Positions 1-9,547 of a stretch of DNA of 64,000 nt are shown here, in pieces. A model generated the notes under the pieces. The model was not told where the DNA came from, did not search any database, and saw only the letters and a program-made list of their open reading frames with translations. The DNA comes from Nostoc sp. UHCC 0870 (lineage in GTDB: Bacteria > Cyanobacteriota > Cyanobacteriia > Cyanobacteriales > Nostocaceae), in assembly GCF_022063185.1 (NCBI RefSeq), contig NZ_CP091913.1, positions 2,915,501 through 2,979,500 on the forward strand, read 5' to 3'. Every line of letters begins with the position of its first letter. The stretch's first letter is position 1. A program made the translations under genes and the position numbers.

Positions 1-1074
1 TTTCAATTCGTTAATGGCCTACTTGTTTATCGGGCATCACTAGCAGGCACTGCACAAAATGACAGCATTTTCGGGCTTGCAGGTAATGATATCCTCTACG
101 GTAACGGTGGTAATGATATCCTCAATGGTGGTACTGGTGCAGATAAAATGTACGGTGGCACTGGCAACGATACCTACTATGTCGATAATGTTGGCGATGT
201 AGTCACCGAATATGCTTTTCAAGGTACGGATACAGTCCGTTCTTCCATTTCCTATACTCTCGGTGCTAACGTTGAAAACCTAACTCTAACTGGTACTGCC
301 TACAGTGGATATGGCAACACCCTCAACAACGTCATATCGGGCAACAGTTATAACAACTACCTCTCCGGCGGTGCAGGTAATGATACCCTCTACGGTTACG
401 GTGGCAATGATATTCTCGATGGTGGTACTGGTGCAGATAAAATGTACGGTGGCACTGGCAACGATACCTACTATGTCGATAATGTTGGTGATGTAGTCAC
501 CGAGTACGCGTCACAAGGAGCTGATACAGTCCGTTCTTCCATTTCCTATGCTCTCGGTGCTAACGTTGAAAACTTAACTCTAACTGGTACTGCCTACAGT
601 GGATATGGCAACACCCTCAACAATGTCATATCGGGCAACAATTCTAACAACTACCTCTCCGGCGGTGCAGGTAACGATACCCTCTACGGTAACGGTGGTA
701 ATGATACTCTGCTGGGTTATACAGGTAATGACAAGCTCTACGGTGGCAGTGGTAATGACAAGCTCTATGGTGAAGCTGGTAATGACTGTCTAGTTGGCGG
801 TTTTGGTAATGATACCCTTTGGGGTGGTGCTGGTGCAGATAAGTTTGTCTTCAATTCTAAGTTTGAAGGTGTAGACACTATTAAAGACTTTAGTTGGGGT
901 GAAGGCGACAAAATTTGTCTTGGCTCATCCTTTGGCGCAACCTCAACTAACCAGATTTCCTACAACAGCCTCACTGGTGCATTATCTTTCCAAGGTACTG
1001 TATTTGCAATTCTCGAAAATAAACCTGCTGCTTTCTCTACTTCCCTGGATATCCAACTCAATTGCAACTGTTAA
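1..1074 (+). CDS. RTX (haemolysin-type calcium-binding repeat) protein, C-terminal part
   Basis: The frame is open from base 1, so this is the 3' end of a larger gene that starts before the window. The product is full of Gly-Asp nonapeptide repeats (GGxGNDxLYG type), which fold into a calcium-binding parallel beta-roll in proteins exported by type I secretion. Two nearly identical 98-residue units (bases 82-375 and 376-669) each contain GGTGADKMYGGTGNDTYYVD followed by a VENLTLTG segment. A run of short nonapeptides and the common ending (GADKFVF, then DTIKDFSWGEGDKICL) follow. No N-terminal domain is visible, so the activity of the full protein cannot be told; enzyme, adhesin or S-layer-like roles are all possible. 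A hairpin terminator follows the stop. Confidence 0.88.
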   Translation, partial: FQFVNGLLVYRASLAGTAQNDSIFGLAGNDILYGNGGNDILNGGTGADKMYGGTGNDTYYVDNVGDVVTEYAFQGTDTVRSSISYTLGANVENLTLTGTAYSGYGNTLNNVISGNSYNNYLSGGAGNDTLYGYGGNDILDGGTGADKMYGGTGNDTYYVDNVGDVVTEYASQGADTVRSSISYALGANVENLTLTGTAYSGYGNTLNNVISGNNSNNYLSGGAGNDTLYGNGGNDTLLGYTGNDKLYGGSGNDKLYGEAGNDCLVGGFGNDTLWGGAGADKFVFNSKFEGVDTIKDFSWGEGDKICLGSSFGATSTNQISYNSLTGALSFQGTVFAILENKPAAFSTSLDIQLNCNC

Positions 1075-1089
1075 TTAGCTTGATAATTG

Positions 1090-1114
1090 AAGGGTGCAAA
1101 GAAAGCACCCTTTG
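1090..1114 (+). terminator. Hairpin terminator after the RTX gene
   Basis: AAGGGTGC and GCACCCTT form an 8-bp stem with a 7-base loop, followed by a short T run, 15 bases after the RTX stop codon. Confidence 0.6.
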
Positions 1115-1403
1115 ATACTACAGCTAATCACTAGTAACCAATTTACTAGACATAAATAGACAATCGTAGTCAAATATTTATTGCTCTCTAAATATTTTCT
1201 CGATAGCATCACTTGAAACCGAATCAGATATAAATCCTTATTCCTTGTCATCTAGCTAATTTTTTTCATAAAAAATTTATGTTGATCTAGTAGAAATACG
1301 GAAATTTATGATTTAATTATATCTGAGATACAAAAATCTTTGATATTAGCCTAAATAGTCATCTACAGCAAACTAATTTAACAGAAGCTTCGGAGGAAGT
1401 TTG
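1115..1403. other. AT-rich intergenic stretch
   Basis: No open frame of note and no RNA gene seen. It must contain the promoter of the secreted-protein gene that follows. A clear ribosome binding site (GGAGG, 1392-1396) ends it. Confidence 0.5.
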
Positions 1404-2186
1404 ATGAAACTAATAATGGCTTTAGCTGCGTGTACCTTCATTGTGACATCAGCTTTTATACAACCAGCAGCAGCACAAAGAAGAACAGGTAACAGTTATT
1501 CACAAATGGGGGAAGATGAAACATTTGTAGGAGTGCAATTTGATTTAGTAGATAGAGATAAAGATGGCAACATCATAAATGAAAGCGAAGCTGATGAAAG
1601 TGGTAATACAACTGATGATTTGGTAGGATTCTTTCCAGGAGCAATAGAAAACTATAAGAAAGGTAATATAGCAAGAGCTTGCCTTTCTTTTGATGAACAA
1701 CCAATTTGTAATTCTGGTTTAGCTAATGGAAGATACGTGTTTGATGATTCTGGATTTTTGATTCTTTTACAAGAGTTTGATACTTCTTCTATTACTCCAG
1801 TAGATGGGAATTTAAAGGCTGAATTAATAGTTAATGATCCTCTATTTCCAGGTAATCCCAACACCATAGCTTATAGCATTTTTAGAGCAGGAGAAACTGA
1901 GCCTGATCAACGCTACAGGTTAGATTTCTCTGCTTTTGGTTTTGATCAGTATCAAGCTATTAATGATTTGTCATATATTCTAGAGCAAAATTTATTAAGT
2001 AAAGTCAGAGTATTTAGTACATTTGATGAAAATGCGCTAGGAATTGCTGATGTCCTTCTACAAAATACTTTTGAGGAAGACATTGCTAGTGTCCCAGAAT
2101 CACCAGCAACAAATGGTGTAATGATATTAGGATTTTTGGGAGTTATATCGTTGATTAAACGTCAGATTCGCGATTATATAAACTGA
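1404..2186 (+). CDS. Secreted protein with PEP-CTERM-like tail (paralogue 1)
   Basis: A 260-residue exported protein of unknown function. The start is the ATG at 1404, 7 bases after GGAGG; an in-frame TTG just upstream is less likely. Residues 1-24 are a signal peptide (MKLIMALAACTFIVTSAF, then a PAAAQ cleavage site). The mature part is acidic with no domain I recognise. The last 30 residues have the three parts of a PEP-CTERM sorting tail: a VPES motif in place of VPEP, a hydrophobic stretch (VMILGFLGVISL) and a basic end (IKRQIR). In known systems exosortase handles such tails; none is in this window. The next gene is a clear paralogue with an almost identical signal peptide. The function is unknown and the sorting call is an inference. 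Confidence 0.75.
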   Translation: MKLIMALAACTFIVTSAFIQPAAAQRRTGNSYSQMGEDETFVGVQFDLVDRDKDGNIINESEADESGNTTDDLVGFFPGAIENYKKGNIARACLSFDEQPICNSGLANGRYVFDDSGFLILLQEFDTSSITPVDGNLKAELIVNDPLFPGNPNTIAYSIFRAGETEPDQRYRLDFSAFGFDQYQAINDLSYILEQNLLSKVRVFSTFDENALGIADVLLQNTFEEDIASVPESPATNGVMILGFLGVISLIKRQIRDYIN

Positions 2187-2329
2187 GTTTCAACACTACG
2201 CAGTGATCTATCATCCTGGAATACATTTAGTGTGATGGTTCTGCTTTATTTACACTAATTCGTCAAAACAGATAGCACAATGCTACAAATTTAAAAATTG
2301 GAATTTTCCCCTCAATATAGAATGATCTG

Positions 2330-3193
2330 ATGAAATTAATAATAGCTTTAGCAACAACTAGTGTGATTGTGACATCAGCTTTCATACAACCAGCAGCAGC
2401 GCAAAGAAGAAGCACTGGTAATACATACAGTGTCATGGGAAGTAATGGAACGCAAATATATTATAAATTTAATTTGTTTGACACAGACAACAGAGGAAAT
2501 CGTGTTTATGACACTGCACCAGATAATCCGCTAGTTGGTATTTTTAGAGGAGTGGTGAGGAACTATGTTCGTGTACCAGATTTATCTGGTGTAGGTTTTG
2601 GTGTACAAATTTGTGATCAAGAAGGAAGAAATAACTATGATTCAAATGGTTATCCTCTTCTATATAATGTTTATGACGACGTTATTGGCTGTGGTGAAGA
2701 TAGACCTATTCTTACAGATCCATTTCGTTCAGCAACAACATTATTTGATGTTGGAGATTTCTTGGCTGACTTAATTACATTAGATGGGAAGCAATACGTT
2801 AGATACAGTATTTTTGATGAATATGGAAGACCTAGACCCTACAGCAACTTTATATTAGATCCTGAGAATCTTGCTCCAAGTTTCAGTCCTTTGAGTGAGC
2901 CTATTGAGCTAGAAAAAGCAGTTAATGATTTGGCATATATATTGAGTAATAATTTGCTGGATTATGTGGCAAATTATGCTGATTTTCGTCCTATACTTGG
3001 TCTTCTTGCTGTGGATACTGATGAAGAAATAGTCAATGATCTAGAAGTATTTTCTATAATTAAACAGGGATTTATAGAACCTCAAAGAGTCCCTGAAAAT
3101 AATAACTTGATATCAGGTCTATTCGCTATAATCTATTCTGCTGTAACTTTGTTGATCAAACCCAAAGTTAAAGGTAATCCAAGAAATAAATAA
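2330..3193 (+). CDS. Secreted protein with PEP-CTERM-like tail (paralogue 2)
   Basis: A 287-residue tandem paralogue of the gene before it. The first 25 residues (MKLIIALATTSVIVTSAFIQ, then PAAAQRR) and the start of the mature part (TGNTYSVMG against TGNSYSQMG) match closely. An AVNDLAYILSNNLL segment near residue 205 matches AINDLSYILEQNLL in the neighbour. The middle of the protein has diverged and carries its own Cys residues. The C-terminus again has a VPE motif (VPENNN), a hydrophobic segment (ISGLFAIIYSAVTLLI) and a Lys/Arg-rich end, a degenerate PEP-CTERM-like anchor. Exported; function unknown. Confidence 0.75.
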   Translation: MKLIIALATTSVIVTSAFIQPAAAQRRSTGNTYSVMGSNGTQIYYKFNLFDTDNRGNRVYDTAPDNPLVGIFRGVVRNYVRVPDLSGVGFGVQICDQEGRNNYDSNGYPLLYNVYDDVIGCGEDRPILTDPFRSATTLFDVGDFLADLITLDGKQYVRYSIFDEYGRPRPYSNFILDPENLAPSFSPLSEPIELEKAVNDLAYILSNNLLDYVANYADFRPILGLLAVDTDEEIVNDLEVFSIIKQGFIEPQRVPENNNLISGLFAIIYSAVTLLIKPKVKGNPRNK

Positions 3194-3313
3194 GTTAAAT
3201 AACCAGAATTTTTTGGTGATATTTCTGGTATTTGCTCTACTTAAAAAATTTTCAATTGGAATTGATATACAAAGTAATTGTAAGCGTTGTGAATCACAGT
3301 TTAATATATTAAA

Positions 3314-6061
3314 ATGTTCAATAGAATATTCTGCAAATTTATTATTAGATGTTTGTTGTTAAATTGCAGCTTTGTACTTTATGCCCTGACCTCTACGCCA
3401 AGCCAAGCAGAAATAATTCCAGAACAAACATTACCAAATAACTCTGTTGTCCCGCCAAATTGCATAAATTGTGAAATCACAGGTGGTACAAAAGTGGGTA
3501 ATAATCTGTTTCATAGTTTTGAGAAATTTTCTATTCCTACAAATGGAGTAGCACATTTTCAAAATTCAGCAGACATACAAAATATTATTACCCGTGTTAC
3601 AGGTCAATCTCCATCTATTATTGATGGGTTAATTCGGACTAATGATGCAGCTAACTTATTTTTAATTAATCCGAATGGAATTGTTTTAGGTTATAATGCC
3701 ACTCTCGATGTTAGTGGGTCATTTATTGCGACTACAGCCAATAGAATTAGATTTGCTGATGGGACTGAATTTTTAGCTACACCTAACCAAGTTAACCCTC
3801 TACTAACTATCAGTGTGCCTGTGGGGTTAGGTTTTGGGGAAGTACCAGGAAAAATTATTAATCAAGCGATCGCACTAGACCCATTTGAATTTCCTCTAGG
3901 TTTACAAGTGCCATCCCATAAAACCCTAGCACTGATTGGTGGCGAAATAGCCTTAGATGGAGGTTTCTTAACAACACCAGGCGGCAGAATTGAGTTAGGC
4001 AGTGTCTCAGGTAACAGTTTCGTCAACCTTATACCTACAGATAAAGGTTGGACTTTCGGTTATGAAGGTGTACAGAACTTTCAAGACATCACCCTATCTA
4101 AAGCCGCCTTTGTCGGTTCTAGTGATTTCCTGGGTGCTGATATTCAGATGCAGGGAAAACGTATTATTATCACTGAAGGTAGTCAAGTAAGTTCTGTGGC
4201 TGATTTTGATGGACAAGCAGCTAATGTCAACATCCTCGCTTCAGAACAATTAGAATTAATTGCAACGACACAAGACTTTTTCCCCACAGGTATTTTTAAC
4301 GAAGTTGACGGAGACGTTACAGGGGAAGGAAAGACTTTGACAATTGCAACTCCCAATTTAATTGTGCAAGGAGGCGCACAGATTTCAACGACTACCTACG
4401 GAGCAGGCAGAGGTATAGATTTATCAGTCAAAGCGTCAGAATCTATTCAACTTGTAGGAAACTCCCCTGTTTTTGATATTCCTAGCGGTTTATTTGCTCG
4501 AGTTAATTCACAGGCTACAGGTGATGGCGGAGTATTAACCATTGAAACTGGAAATCTCCTAGTGCAAGGAGGCGCGCAGATTTCAGCCGCTACTTTTGGA
4601 GCAGGGAATGCTGGAGAATTGAAAGTTACAGCATCTAAGTCAATAACTGTGGAGGGAAGAACCCCAGATGACTTAATTGGAAGTGGTTTATTTGCTCAAG
4701 TGGAAGAGGATGCTACAGGCGACGGTGGTAATTTAACGATTAATACTCAAAAGTTAAATGTTTTAAGTGGAGCGCAAATTTCCACCTCAGCGCGGAGTGG
4801 TGGAAAAGGGGGGTTGTTAACCATCAATGCTACTGATTATATCTTGGTAAGTGGTATAGGAGCGATCGCAGACGATTTTAGCAGAAGTAACATCCTCGTG
4901 TCTGCTGAATCAGGAGCTATCCGTGATGGGGGAGCATTACAAATCACCACTCCTACCTTAACTGTAGAAAATGGCGGGAGAATCTCAGCAGATAACTTTG
5001 GTTCAGCCAAGGGAGGAATTGCAACTTTAGATGTCAAAAAATTACTGATTCGCAATGGCGGGGAAGTAAGAGCTGGTTCTTTTAGTCAAGGTGATGGTGG
5101 AACTTTAAATGTCAATGCTACCGAATCTGTAGATGTGGTTGGTATTGCTAATATTGGTGGTAAAGAAACCCCCAGTACCTTATTCTCCCAAGCTCAAGAC
5201 AGTGGTAAAGCCGGAAATCTAATTATCACTACACCAACTTTTAACGTTAGTGATGGCGCATTAGTCACTGTCAGCGCGATAGGTACAGGCGAAGCAGGTA
5301 ACTTAACAGCTACAGCCAACATTATCCGGCTCAACCAAGGTAAACTCACCGCCGAAACTAATGCAGGTGCAGGCGCAAATATCAGACTAGAAGATGTAAA
5401 ACTGTTGGTGTTGCAAAATCAAAGTCTGATTTCTGCTCAAGCTTTTAATAATGGTAACGGTGGTAATATTACCATTGATGCACCAGATGGTTTTATTGTC
5501 GCCACCGCCAATCAAAATAATGATATTGTGGCTAATGCCTTTCAAGGGCGAGGTGGCAATATTAACATTAATGCTCGGAGTATTTTTAATTTAGAACAAC
5601 GCCCATCACTACCACCAAATAATACTAACGACATTGATGCTAGTTCCCAATTTGGCTTAACAGGTACAGTTACAATTAATACACCCGATGTAGATCCGAG
5701 TAGGGGTTTGGTACAGTTACCCAGTAATCTTACGGATGCGTCACAACAAATTGTCTCTAGTTGTAACCCCGGTAGTGCTGCTAGGCGTAGTTCTTTCACC
5801 GTCACAGGACGGGGAGGAATTGCTCGCAGTCCCATAGAACCATTTCAAGGTGATGTATCTACAGCACGATGGATAACATTAGATACAGTCGATGCTGATC
5901 AAAATAGTAATGTCATGAATGAAAGTCCGCCATCTTCCCCAGCGAAAATAGTCGAGGCGCAAGGCTGGATTGTCGATAAAAACGGTAATGTATCTCTAGT
6001 AGCTCAAGTACCGAATACTACCCCTCGTGGTTCGTCTGTATCTAGTGGTACTTGCTCCTGA
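3314..6061 (+). CDS. Two-partner-secretion exoprotein, filamentous haemagglutinin-like
   Basis: A 915-residue protein with a signal peptide (about residues 1-32, ending TPSQA) and a TPS/haemagglutination-activity domain (about 34-290). The NLFLINPNGIVLG motif of that domain is intact. Residues 290-790 are repetitive right-handed beta-helix sequence with recurring GDGGxLTI and VQGGAQIS segments. The end (SSCNPGSAARRSSFTVTGRG, then a TARWITL-type segment) is the form usual for cyanobacterial members. Such proteins cross the outer membrane through a TpsB/FhaC porin; no porin gene is in this window, so the partner must be elsewhere. The likely role is adhesion or an outer-surface layer. A CHAT-CHASE2 gene and a DUF928 gene follow within 3.5 kb. 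Confidence 0.88.
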   Translation: MFNRIFCKFIIRCLLLNCSFVLYALTSTPSQAEIIPEQTLPNNSVVPPNCINCEITGGTKVGNNLFHSFEKFSIPTNGVAHFQNSADIQNIITRVTGQSPSIIDGLIRTNDAANLFLINPNGIVLGYNATLDVSGSFIATTANRIRFADGTEFLATPNQVNPLLTISVPVGLGFGEVPGKIINQAIALDPFEFPLGLQVPSHKTLALIGGEIALDGGFLTTPGGRIELGSVSGNSFVNLIPTDKGWTFGYEGVQNFQDITLSKAAFVGSSDFLGADIQMQGKRIIITEGSQVSSVADFDGQAANVNILASEQLELIATTQDFFPTGIFNEVDGDVTGEGKTLTIATPNLIVQGGAQISTTTYGAGRGIDLSVKASESIQLVGNSPVFDIPSGLFARVNSQATGDGGVLTIETGNLLVQGGAQISAATFGAGNAGELKVTASKSITVEGRTPDDLIGSGLFAQVEEDATGDGGNLTINTQKLNVLSGAQISTSARSGGKGGLLTINATDYILVSGIGAIADDFSRSNILVSAESGAIRDGGALQITTPTLTVENGGRISADNFGSAKGGIATLDVKKLLIRNGGEVRAGSFSQGDGGTLNVNATESVDVVGIANIGGKETPSTLFSQAQDSGKAGNLIITTPTFNVSDGALVTVSAIGTGEAGNLTATANIIRLNQGKLTAETNAGAGANIRLEDVKLLVLQNQSLISAQAFNNGNGGNITIDAPDGFIVATANQNNDIVANAFQGRGGNININARSIFNLEQRPSLPPNNTNDIDASSQFGLTGTVTINTPDVDPSRGLVQLPSNLTDASQQIVSSCNPGSAARRSSFTVTGRGGIARSPIEPFQGDVSTARWITLDTVDADQNSNVMNESPPSSPAKIVEAQGWIVDKNGNVSLVAQVPNTTPRGSSVSSGTCS

Positions 6062-6186
6062 GAAATATTAGGTGACAGGTGACAGGTTACAGGTGACAGT
6101 AAAGAGGAAAAAAGAGTTTTTCTTTAATTCGTGGCGAGTAGTAACGCCGCCAGTGCGGTTGCTCTTAAGTAAAATCTGAATTATTT
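6062..6186. repeat. Short tandem repeats (GGTGACA type)
   Basis: GGTGACA is repeated with small changes just after the haemagglutinin-like gene (about 6071-6100). The same heptamer family recurs in either orientation near 11110, 26450 and 31990. It is a typical intergenic STRR of Nostoc-type genomes. Confidence 0.7.
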
Positions 6187-7071
6187 ATGCGGCGAGACTC
6201 AATTTTTTACAAACTATTCCAACAATCGCCTAGTTTATTATTTGAACTATTGACAAATCCTCCAGAAAATGCAGATAAATATAACTTTGACTCAGTAGCT
6301 GTCAAAGAACCCAAATTTGAAATTGATGGGGTATTTTTACCACCAGAAAATGCGAGTCCGGGGACGGTGTATTTTTGTGAAGTGCAATTCCAAAAAGACG
6401 AAAAGCTTTATGAAAGGGTATTTGCAGAATCTTCTCTCTATTTCTACCGCAACCGTGACAGATTTAGCGATTGGCAAGCAGTCATCATTTACCCATCACG
6501 CAGCCTCGAACAAAGTGATATTAATCCCCATCGCTCATTTTTAAATGGCGGACAATTACATCGAGTTTATTTAGATGAATTGGGGGATATTCGCGCCCTA
6601 CCTGTTTGGGTAGCACTGATGGTATTAACTACGGTACAGGAAGAACAAGCACCAGAAGCAGCAAGGTATTTGTTAAGTAGAACTCGTCAGGAAATCTCAT
6701 CACCTAAGAGTCGCGCCATAATAGAAATGATCATGACAATTATGGTGTACAAGTTTGAGCAATTAAGTAGAACGGAGGTAGAAACAATGCTGGGAATAAC
6801 ACTCAAGGAAACGCGTGTTTACCGAGAAATTAAGGAAGAAGGTCGTGAGGAAGGTCGTGAGGAAGGTCGTGAAGAAGGTCGTGAGGAAGGTCGTGAGGAA
6901 GCAACTGTTAATATAATTATCCGACTGCTAACGAAGCGATTTGGTGAACTTTCTCCAGAAATGCGATCGCTAATTTCTAGTTTACCTTTGTCTGTCCTCG
7001 AAGATTTGAGTGAAGCACTGTTAGATTTTACCAGTGTTGCTGATTTGCAATCTTGGTTAGAAGCACGTTGA
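6187..7071 (+). CDS. Rpn family / DUF2887 PD-(D/E)XK nuclease-like protein
   Basis: A 294-residue protein of the cyanobacterial Rpn/DUF2887 group, related to recombination-promoting PD-(D/E)XK nucleases. It starts MRRDSIFYKLFQ. The predicted active-site region is FEIDGVFLP, then VYFCEVQFQ (Asp, then Glu-x-Gln). Residues 216-237 are five tandem Arg-Glu-Glu-Gly units encoded by a 12-bp repeat, giving a highly charged helical linker before a helical C-terminal domain of about 55 residues. Members are common and often multi-copy in these genomes, and some behave as mobile genes. DNA cleavage is a family property; nothing here shows this copy is active. Confidence 0.82.
   Translation: MRRDSIFYKLFQQSPSLLFELLTNPPENADKYNFDSVAVKEPKFEIDGVFLPPENASPGTVYFCEVQFQKDEKLYERVFAESSLYFYRNRDRFSDWQAVIIYPSRSLEQSDINPHRSFLNGGQLHRVYLDELGDIRALPVWVALMVLTTVQEEQAPEAARYLLSRTRQEISSPKSRAIIEMIMTIMVYKFEQLSRTEVETMLGITLKETRVYREIKEEGREEGREEGREEGREEGREEATVNIIIRLLTKRFGELSPEMRSLISSLPLSVLEDLSEALLDFTSVADLQSWLEAR
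6838..6900 (+). repeat. 12-bp in-frame tandem repeat coding for REEG
   Basis: GGTCGTGAGGAA is repeated about five times with one silent G/A difference, inside the Rpn/DUF2887 gene. Unit number can change by slippage without breaking the frame. Confidence 0.85.
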
Positions 7072-7168
7072 CAACTTATTTACTGCATATACCCTAACAA
7101 CAGTCGTACATAGTAGTGTAACCTTTCGTACTAAAGTAAGTTACATTGCCATATTTGGGGTACTGACG

Positions 7169-9520
7169 TTGGGTAAGTTAGTAGTTTTAAAGTTAGGCAC
7201 AGGAAGTTTTGAGGCGGGATTTCCTGTCACATTGCAAATTGGTGATGAAAATGTCCGACCAATTGTAGAAATTATTGGCGAACTACCACCAAACCCAGAA
7301 ATTCCCCTTTTTTACCATCAATGGCAGTCTATTTATCGTCAACTTAAATTTTCTGGTCGTCCTATCGGTATTCCTAAGCAATTAAAACAAACCCTTTCCT
7401 TAGAAGATTGCCAAAAAGCGGCGGATAATTTGAGGTTTCACTTAAATACTTGGCTATCATCCCATAGTTTTCGTCCTATCCGTGAAAAATGGCTGGAAAA
7501 GCTTGTACCGGAGGACCATATCCGCGTACTACTACAAACAAATGACCTGAGATTGCAAAAACTACCTTGGCATTTGTGGGATTTATTAGAACGTTATCCC
7601 AAAGCCGAAATTGCTCTGAGTGCGCCTAGTTATGAACAAGTTAGCCGCAACTCACCGCCTAAATCACAGGTGAAGGTTTTAGCAATTTTGGGTAATAGTC
7701 AGGGAATTGATATCCAAACGGACAGTCAAATCTTGGCAGAATTACCTCACGCCAATACTATTTTCCTAGTTGAGCCATCAAGCAAAGACCTGACTGACCA
7801 GCTATGGAAACAAGACTGGCAGATTTTGTTTTTCGCCGGACATAGTGCTACTGATGGAAGCGGTGATGCGGGGAAAATTTATATTAATCAAACAGAAAGC
7901 TTGACGATTACTCAATTAAAGTATGGCTTGCGGAAAGCAGTAGAACGGGGTTTACATCTAGCAATTTTTAACTCCTGTGATGGTTTGGGTTTGGCGCGGG
8001 AGTTTGCAGATTTGCATATACCCCAAATCATCGTCATGCGCGAACCAGTTCCTGATAGGGTAGCGCAAGAATTTCTGAAGTATTTTTTAGAGGCTTTTGC
8101 TCGCGGTGAATCTTTATACATAGCTGTTAGAGAAGCACGGGAACGGTTGCAAGGACTAGAAACTCAATTTCCCTGTGCTACTTGGTTGCCTGTAATTTAT
8201 CAAAATCCGGCAACGATGCCTTTATTATGGCGAGAATTACACGTCAACCAGAATAGTCAGCAAATAACATCTGTACCCAAAACCCCAACTAGGAGAGGTA
8301 TCAAACTACGACAAGCTTTGTCTGCGGTCATGCTGACGAGCATAGTCATCACACCATTTTTAATGGGTGTACGATATTTTGGTTTCCTGCAATCATGGGA
8401 GTTAATGGCGTTTGACCATATGCTGCGTTTGCGTCCCCAGGAAAAACCAGATTCTCGCATACTGGTAATTGAAATTACAGAAGAAGATGTACAAGCCCAA
8501 TCTTCTAATAGGCGGGGGTCTTTGTCTGATGAGGCTTTGGATAAGTTATCAGCCAAATTGGAAGCGTATAAACCACGAGTTATAGGTTTGGATATATACC
8601 GAGACTATGCTGTACAATCGGCTTATCCAAAGTTGGCGGAACGGATGAGAAATAGCGATCGCTTTGTGGCAGTATGTCAAGTTAGTAACCCCCAAAGTAG
8701 CAAACCAGGTATCAAACCCCCGCCAGAAGTTTCTCCTGACTCTCTCGGCTTTAGTGATATTGTTATCGATGCCGATAATGTGGTACGCCGTCATCTTTTG
8801 GCTTTAACTCCCCCTCCCTCATCTCCCTGTACTGCACCCTATGCTTTAAATGTGCAGTTGGCTCTACGTTATTTATATCCTGAAGGAATTCAGTTACAAT
8901 TTACCCCTGATGGAGCATGGCAATTAGGTCAGCTGAAATTTCAACCCATCGAAACCCATACCGGAGGATACCAAGGTGTTGACGCTTTGGGACACCAGAT
9001 TTTACTCAATTATCGCTCGTTTCCGAACTTAGAAGCCATTGCTCCCCGCATCACATTACAGCAAGCATTAACTGGTAAAATACCAGCCGATGCAGTTAAA
9101 GACAAAATAGTTTTAATTGGCACAACAGCCGAAAGTTTTCGGGATTATTCATTGACTCCCTATGCTTCCTCTCAAGGTAAGTCACAGGAAATCGCCGGAG
9201 TTTCTTTACAAGCACAGATGGTAAGTCAATTGTTGAGTGCGGCTTTAGATGGGCGGCCTTTGTTATGGACTTGGAATATATGGGGTGAAGTGATTTGGGT
9301 TTGGGGTTGGGCTGTTATTGGGGGCTTACTTGCTGCATATCTGCGACAACCCACTTATTTAAGCTGGGCAGTTGGGGGGTTATTCCTGAGTTTATACGGG
9401 TTTTGCCTGATAATATTAATACTATACAGTTGTTGGATTCCTTTTGTACCTGCGGCGATCGCTTTAGGAGCTAATACCGTCATTCTCATAACAGTAATTA
9501 AGCCTATCAAACAATCATAA
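7169..9520 (+). CDS. CHAT-CHASE2 transmembrane protein
   Basis: A 783-residue protein joining a caspase-like CHAT domain to a CHASE2 sensor domain. The CHAT domain (about 130-360) has the His of FAGHSA at residue 225 and the Cys of FNSCDG at residue 270, so the dyad is present. A transmembrane helix near residues 388-407 is followed by a CHASE2 domain (about 415-690, with the usual GLDIYRD and KIVLIGTTAESF segments). Three more transmembrane helices end the protein. The arrangement suggests an extracytoplasmic signal controlling a cytoplasmic protease-like domain. TTG is the only reasonable start and gives the family-typical KLVVLKL opening. It lies 27 bases before a DUF928 gene, probably in one operon. 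Confidence 0.85.
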   Translation: MGKLVVLKLGTGSFEAGFPVTLQIGDENVRPIVEIIGELPPNPEIPLFYHQWQSIYRQLKFSGRPIGIPKQLKQTLSLEDCQKAADNLRFHLNTWLSSHSFRPIREKWLEKLVPEDHIRVLLQTNDLRLQKLPWHLWDLLERYPKAEIALSAPSYEQVSRNSPPKSQVKVLAILGNSQGIDIQTDSQILAELPHANTIFLVEPSSKDLTDQLWKQDWQILFFAGHSATDGSGDAGKIYINQTESLTITQLKYGLRKAVERGLHLAIFNSCDGLGLAREFADLHIPQIIVMREPVPDRVAQEFLKYFLEAFARGESLYIAVREARERLQGLETQFPCATWLPVIYQNPATMPLLWRELHVNQNSQQITSVPKTPTRRGIKLRQALSAVMLTSIVITPFLMGVRYFGFLQSWELMAFDHMLRLRPQEKPDSRILVIEITEEDVQAQSSNRRGSLSDEALDKLSAKLEAYKPRVIGLDIYRDYAVQSAYPKLAERMRNSDRFVAVCQVSNPQSSKPGIKPPPEVSPDSLGFSDIVIDADNVVRRHLLALTPPPSSPCTAPYALNVQLALRYLYPEGIQLQFTPDGAWQLGQLKFQPIETHTGGYQGVDALGHQILLNYRSFPNLEAIAPRITLQQALTGKIPADAVKDKIVLIGTTAESFRDYSLTPYASSQGKSQEIAGVSLQAQMVSQLLSAALDGRPLLWTWNIWGEVIWVWGWAVIGGLLAAYLRQPTYLSWAVGGLFLSLYGFCLIILILYSCWIPFVPAAIALGANTVILITVIKPIKQS

Positions 9521-9547
9521 AAATATATTTTTAATTGACCACAAATT

